This document shows, piece after piece, positions 59,709 to 64,000 of a stretch of DNA of 64,000 bases (position 1 is the first letter of the stretch; every line of letters begins with the position of its first letter). Under the pieces are notes generated by a model that saw nothing but the letters and a program-made list of their open reading frames with translations, searched no databases and had not been told where the DNA came from. Where the stretch lies: the NCBI GenBank assembly GCA_023101885.1, contig JALPQD010000303.1:1631786-1695785 (forward strand), read 5' to 3'. Origin of the DNA: Typhlomys cinereus (taxonomy: Eukaryota > Chordata > Mammalia > Rodentia > Platacanthomyidae). A program made the translations under genes and the position numbers.

Positions 59709-61726
59709 TGTCATAGTTAAGCACAACTTGACTGTTGAGGGTTTGAGCTCTGGGCACATTTGTAGAGAATTAGTGGTTGAGTTAGGCCCAGAGCAAACCT
59801 GCAGGAGATTGTCTAGCTGATGGAAAAGGCCCAGCCCATGGTGGCCGAGATTAAGCCCTGGAATAAATCACAGAGAGCTGGTTGAGAAGTTGGCATCCTT
59901 CTGTGTAGTTGGCCAGACATGCTGGTCTGGCAAGTAAGGATTGTACATCTCTCAGCTGTTATGTGGTGATGATGTGGCCAGTTCCCTCGGCCCTAGTGTT
60001 GGTGTAAGCTCGCCTGTCAAGCTGGACTGAGACCTGTAACCAGGAATGGTAAGAGAGAATAAACCCTTGTTCCCTTAAACCGTTTGATGGTCATTTATCA
60101 GCAACTATGCAGATGAACTGCAACAGAATTTGGTACCCAGGAAGTGGGGTATTGCTGATAGATCTGACTATGTGGATATTGTGGCTTTTGAATGGTTTCG
60201 CTGGATAAAGTTGGAAATGCTTGAGAATTTTCACTTAGTGGATTTACAAATACCGTTCCTCAGAGTTTAGTGGGTCAATTGCTGAGAGAGATTGTTTGGG
60301 CCCAATTTGTGATGAGGGGAATAAGGACTTTGGTAAAGCCGAATTTAAAGATGATGGACTGGTTTGCTTAACAGAAGAGAGCTGTGTTGGCAGCCTTGAA
60401 AGTTTGGATGTGCAAAGGGCAGGTAGCAGAATATCTGCTGCTGTTAGAGAAATGAGTATCAGTGAAGGGAAATCGAGTGACTTGCACTGGGATGGTGGAA
60501 AACGTGAAAACCACCGTATGGCAAGTTCGTGGTTTGAAAACTCAAATTCCTTCAGGGGCCAAAAACCCAAGTTAAAGACATTTCTTGCCCTTTGGATGTT
60601 TGGCTGCCTAAAAGAGGCTTTTCCAGCATCATCCCATAAAACTTGGTACAGCTGTGGCTCAAGTGAACTAAGCTACGTTTCAAACTCGTTTGAGAATCTG
60701 GCAGCGTCCCCCATGTGGTACTGGTTTTGGTGTGTGATTACAGGGTTCATGAAGAGCAGCAAAAGCCTGGCACCAAGTGACAGGTGTAGAGTCCTGCAAG
60801 AGAAGATGAAGCTTATAGTTGCAGAGGCGAACCTAGTGTGTTGGAATTGCCAGAACCACGGGTTGTATGCTGAGGACAGCTCCGAGTGGAGATTCAGCCT
60901 GGTTCAAGGGAACTTTGCTTTTATAACCTCAAGCTGCATGCTTTTACAACTTCAAGCCGCAAACAGAGACTGGGAATTCCTGAAATCTTTGAGCCACTGT
61001 GATTACATGATGAGCAACAGAAGATGGACATTGAAATACAGGATGTGGTAATTTGCTGGAATTTGGTCTTAACTTGATGTTTTCTCATTGTTACAATGAT
61101 TAAATTTGGAATACTTAAAGATTTTATTTGGCATATTTAAAGAAAGACTTTTAGTTCCAACATTTTAATAACTGAAATTTTAATGAGAATATTTTAAATT
61201 TGTTTATGAAATGTATTTATATTTTTAAGATAACTTTTAACATCTGTGGGTTACAGTTTAAAAGTGTTATTGTTTTGGTGTCAAGTTGACAAGGGGTGGA
61301 GTGTCATAGTAAAGTACAGGTGTCAACTTGACTGTTGAGGGTTTGAGCTCTGGGCACATTTGCAGAGAATTAGTGGTTGAGTTAGGCCCAGAGCAAACCT
61401 GCAGGAGATTGTCTAGCTGATGGGAAAGGCCCAGCCCATGGTGGGCGGGATTAGGCCCTGGAATAAATCACAGAGAGCTGGTTGAGAAAGTTGGCATCCT
61501 TCTGTGTATTTGGCCAGACATGCTGGTCTGGCAAGTAAGGATTGTACAACTCTCAGCTGTTATGTGGTGATGATGTGGCCAGTTCCCTCAGCCCTAGTGT
61601 TGGTGAGAGCTCACCTGTCAAGCTGGACTGAGATCTGTAACCAGGAATCATAAAAGAGAATAAACCTTTGTTCCCTTAAGCTGTTTGATGGTTATTTGTC
61701 AGCAACCATGCAGGCAGACTGCAACA
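59709..61726 (+). mobile_element. ERVL-MaLR element with both LTRs
   Basis: LTRs at 59709-60125 and 61302-61726 both begin TGTCATAGT and end GCAACA and are closely similar along their length. Just after the left LTR, 'atttggtacccaggaagtgg' is the typical MaLR primer-site region; just before the right LTR is a purine tract (aaggggtggag). Flanks agaac (59704-59708) and ggaac (61727-61731) fit a 5-bp duplication with one change. The 1.2-kb interior has no gag, pol or env, as normal for MaLR; a 251-codon open frame (60296-61051) shows no known domain. Confidence 0.88.
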
Positions 61727-61938
61727 GGAACTTTAAGGCCTCTCTGATCTTTAGAAGGTTCTTTAGAAGGTATCTGGTTTTAGGAAATCTATTCAATTGT
61801 GCATGGCTTCTGGTAGGAGCATCTCTGGGAAGTTTCTGTTTTCTCTTCCCCCCACCTCTCAAGATGTTTGTGTAGAGTATCAACTAACATTTCTTTTAAA
61901 AAATTATATTTCTTGATAGACATGTAGAAGGTTTCTGT

Positions 61939-62181
61939 TGGGCTGGAGAGATGGCTCAGGGGTTAAGCCTCTGCCTTGCAAGCAGAGGATCCTGTGTTCG
62001 GGATCCTATATACAAACACCAGGGGGAAGCAGGGGCAGCTTGTGTTTCTGGTCCTGGTGGGCAGAGCCTGTGAATCCGGGGCAGAGTGAAAGAGGAGGTA
62101 GAAACAGTCCACATGGTTCCCGAATTCACCCTTTGTTCTACACATGCACACATATACACATACATACACATGTACACACAT

Positions 62182-62218
<37 letters not shown>

Positions 62219-62233
62219 TGAATAAATAAAAAA
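61939..62233 (+). mobile_element. Young B2-like SINE
   Basis: 'gggctggagagatggctcag' head, box-B-like 'gtgttcgggatcc', body as at 40516 but with fewer CpGs, (CA)n at 62184-62216 and 'caattgaataaataaaaaa'. Flanked by an 11-bp duplication, aaggtttctgt, at 61928-61938 and 62234-62244. Confidence 0.93.
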
Positions 62234-62465
62234 AAGGTTTCTGTCTGGTTGTGATCACTTAGTGATGGGTTTAATTTTCCCATCCCTCATATTTTTTAAT
62301 ATTTATTTAGTACATGTGCGCATGTTATGTGTACACGTGTTTGGTGCATGATGCCTGCATACCACAGTGTGCACATGGAGTGAAGAGGACAACATTTGTG
62401 TTTTTTGAGGCCCAGTCTCTGTTTGGCATTGCACTGTATATGACCCAAAACTTCAAGGGGATTCT

Positions 62466-63116
62466 TTTTTTTTTTAACATTTTTTATTATTATTTCCACT
62501 CATACAAACTTAATAGGTACACTGGTTCCCTCCCTCCCTCCTCCTCCCCCCAACCCCCTGCTCCACCTTCCCCCTCTTCCCTCACCTCTCCCTCTGCATC
62601 CCCCAGTGCCTCCTCCCCAATCCCCGGAGAATCCTTTAATGTGCATGCCAGACTGTCCTCTGGGTCCTCCTCTCCGATGACATACAAGGACCCAGTGGCA
62701 TTTCCCTGAACCCTTTCCTGTGTTCCCCTTAAGCATAGGAATACTACTGTGGCTGTCAATCCCTTGTCTCCAAGGATCTTGTTCCCTTTAGCAGATGCTA
62801 GACTTTGTGAGGTCAATAGTGTGTTGGACATTGCGCAGGCCATGCAAAGTCCAATTATGATTGCTTCGGCCCTAACTTGTGTGGAGTATCATGCATATCA
62901 TTGCTCCTCCCATCCTTGTGCTCTTACAATCTTACCGCCCACTCTTCCGCAAATTTCCCTGAGCTTCAGGATGGGGAGAGATTAGGCTGGTCTTGTTCTA
63001 GGTGGTTGATATAGAGTCTCTGAAGTTCTGAATTATGGTTTGTTGATTTTCTTTTGCAGTTTTGCTGCTCCTGCAATGCCCTTCACTCCATCCTGATGGG
63101 TACTGGATGTCACCCC
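62466..63116 (-). mobile_element. Truncated A-type L1 3' UTR
   Basis: About 650 bases: T-run, 'ccactcatacaaacttaata', pyrimidine tract, through to 'ctggatgtcacccc'. Flanks cttcaaggggattct (62451-62465) and cttcaaggaggttct (63117-63131) match at 13 of 15. Confidence 0.9.
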
Positions 63117-63131
63117 CTTCAAGGAGGTTCT

Positions 63132-63237
63132 ATCTCCATCCCCATCTTAATACAGAAGTGCTAGGATTACAGATTCCTTCAGGTTGTCAAGCTTATGTGA
63201 CAAACATTTTTACCTACTGAGCCATCTGCCTAGCCTA
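63132..63237 (-). mobile_element. SINE fragment, B4/ID-like
   Basis: 'agtgctaggattacagattc' is B1-like and 'ctactgagccatctgcctag' is a tRNA-like head, both in complement. Confidence 0.5.
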
Positions 63238-63239
63238 TA

Positions 63240-63345
63240 ATTTATTTTCTCACTAACTGTCATCCTGATGGGTGAGATAAAAATCTCAATGTGATCCTGA
63301 TTTGCATTTCTCTGATGAATGACAATGCTGAATTTGTAGAGTCCA
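63240..63345 (-). mobile_element. Old L1 ORF2 fragment
   Basis: 'catcctgatgggtgagataa' and 'tgatttgcatttctctgatg' are the complement of the ORF2 [11 protein letters not shown] region seen intact near 42985-43030. Decayed. Confidence 0.7.
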
Positions 63346-63354
63346 TTACCCACA

Positions 63355-63775
63355 GTGTGGTGTGTCTCCACCCACTCACACACTCATTCACATAACTGCG
63401 CAGCCTGCTGCTGTGATGAAGAAAGGTAGGTTCCACTGTCCCCACCTCCGCCTCAATTCCTCAGAGACTCAGCCACAGGACAGGGAGATTGTCAGAAGTA
63501 AATCTCGGTTTATTGGGGGAAACAAAGGAGCTTATATAGACAAAAGACCACAAGGCACCAAATGGGCACCCAATTGTGTCAAAGGTCAACACATCCTTCA
63601 GGTGCTAGTGGTCAAGTCCAATGTCACTCAGCACAGGAGGCAGGTCAGTACCTAAAAGCCAATTAGGGGTTCTTGTAATGTGATCAGGGTAATGCCCAGG
63701 ACACTAGCCCTCAGCACCATCTTTAGTCCCATGTGCTCGGCCATGCCCTGGGGCAAATCCTGGGTAGGCCCAACA
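63355..63775 (-). mobile_element. 3' LTR of an ERVK-like element
   Basis: On the minus strand it starts TGTTGGGCC at 63775. It has a TATA-like tctatataag near 63533-63542 and an AATAAA near 63509-63515. It is preceded (to the right) by a purine tract, aaaacagaaagggggaga, at about 63777-63795. That order marks the 3' LTR of a retrovirus-like element whose interior lies to the right. The left edge is approximate. Confidence 0.7.
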
Positions 63776-64000
63776 TCTCCCCCTTTCTGTTTTAGTAGAG
63801 ACTATATTTTACAATTAATTATACATATGTCCAATGTTCCATCAGTTTCAGCATGAGCTTTCACTGTTGTCTAGTCTCGGTTGGTCTTCTCAGTCAGGCA
63901 GGTTGGCATCAGCACCAGGCATGGCAGCAGGTGGCCTGGTGAAGTCGCATGTGGCTCACACGGGCAATACAGGCCTTTCTGGTCTGTCATTAGACCAAGG
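63776..64000 (-). mobile_element. ERVK-like interior, cut by window edge
   Basis: Sequence just upstream of the 3' LTR, with the purine tract and no recognisable open gene in the 225 bases available. The element continues beyond the window, so its coding state cannot be judged. Confidence 0.5.

Noticed and set aside
60296..61051. 251-codon frame as a host gene
   Set aside because: It lies wholly between the two MaLR LTRs and shows no known domain.

Overview
This window is mammalian nuclear DNA, from a rodent. It is dominated by L1 retrotransposons and by SINEs of B1, B3, B4 (ID-B1) and B2-like type, with ERVL-MaLR and ERVK-type LTR elements, (CA)n tracts and a few old DNA-transposon relics. 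The youngest SINE starts with a B2-superfamily tRNA-like head but has its own CpG-rich body, and the L1s are not the familiar mouse subfamilies. That suggests a rodent outside mouse and rat, possibly a jerboa-type (dipodoid) lineage. The species is inference only.

The one host gene I can support is the 5' part of Tmc2 on the + strand. Five coding exons join in frame: 13357-13390, 13898-13945, 40946-41261, 52003-52155 and 54114-54204. All have GT donors and AG acceptors, with intron phases 1, 1, 2, 2 and 0. They encode the cytosolic N-terminus of the TMC2 mechanotransduction channel: a start Met, a long Lys/Arg-rich stretch, a Ser/Glu-rich stretch, then the conserved KPWPM and GKGKGK blocks. 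The rest of the gene lies beyond the right edge, and intron 5 fills the end of the window.

Layout: 1-12.6 kb is upstream DNA with old SINEs, an old L1 3' UTR, a + strand truncated L1 (3738-5752) and an almost full-length - strand L1 (6030-12068) with an open ORF1. 12.65-13.4 kb is unique sequence with exon 1 and perhaps the promoter. Intron 2 (13.9-40.9 kb) holds a 2.2-kb minisatellite of 28-bp units, a Tigger relic, a - strand MaLR, and a nested L1 stack. In that stack an old full-length L1 with a perfect 14-bp target-site duplication (23265-36415) was hit by a B-type L1 fragment, by SINEs and by a younger full-length L1 (28136-35145), which was itself hit twice. Intron 3 (41.3-52.0 kb) holds a very young full-length L1 (41535-47778, perfect 19-bp duplication), broken by only one small deletion per ORF, plus SINEs. 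Introns 4 and 5 hold SINEs, old L1, a MaLR with both LTRs (59709-61726), a young SINE, a young L1 fragment and, at the right edge, the 3' LTR of an ERVK-like element that continues outside.

I see no bacterial genes, CRISPR array, tRNA or rRNA, and no new multigene system. The points of interest are the insertion history of this gene, the variation among the L1 copies and the minisatellite.
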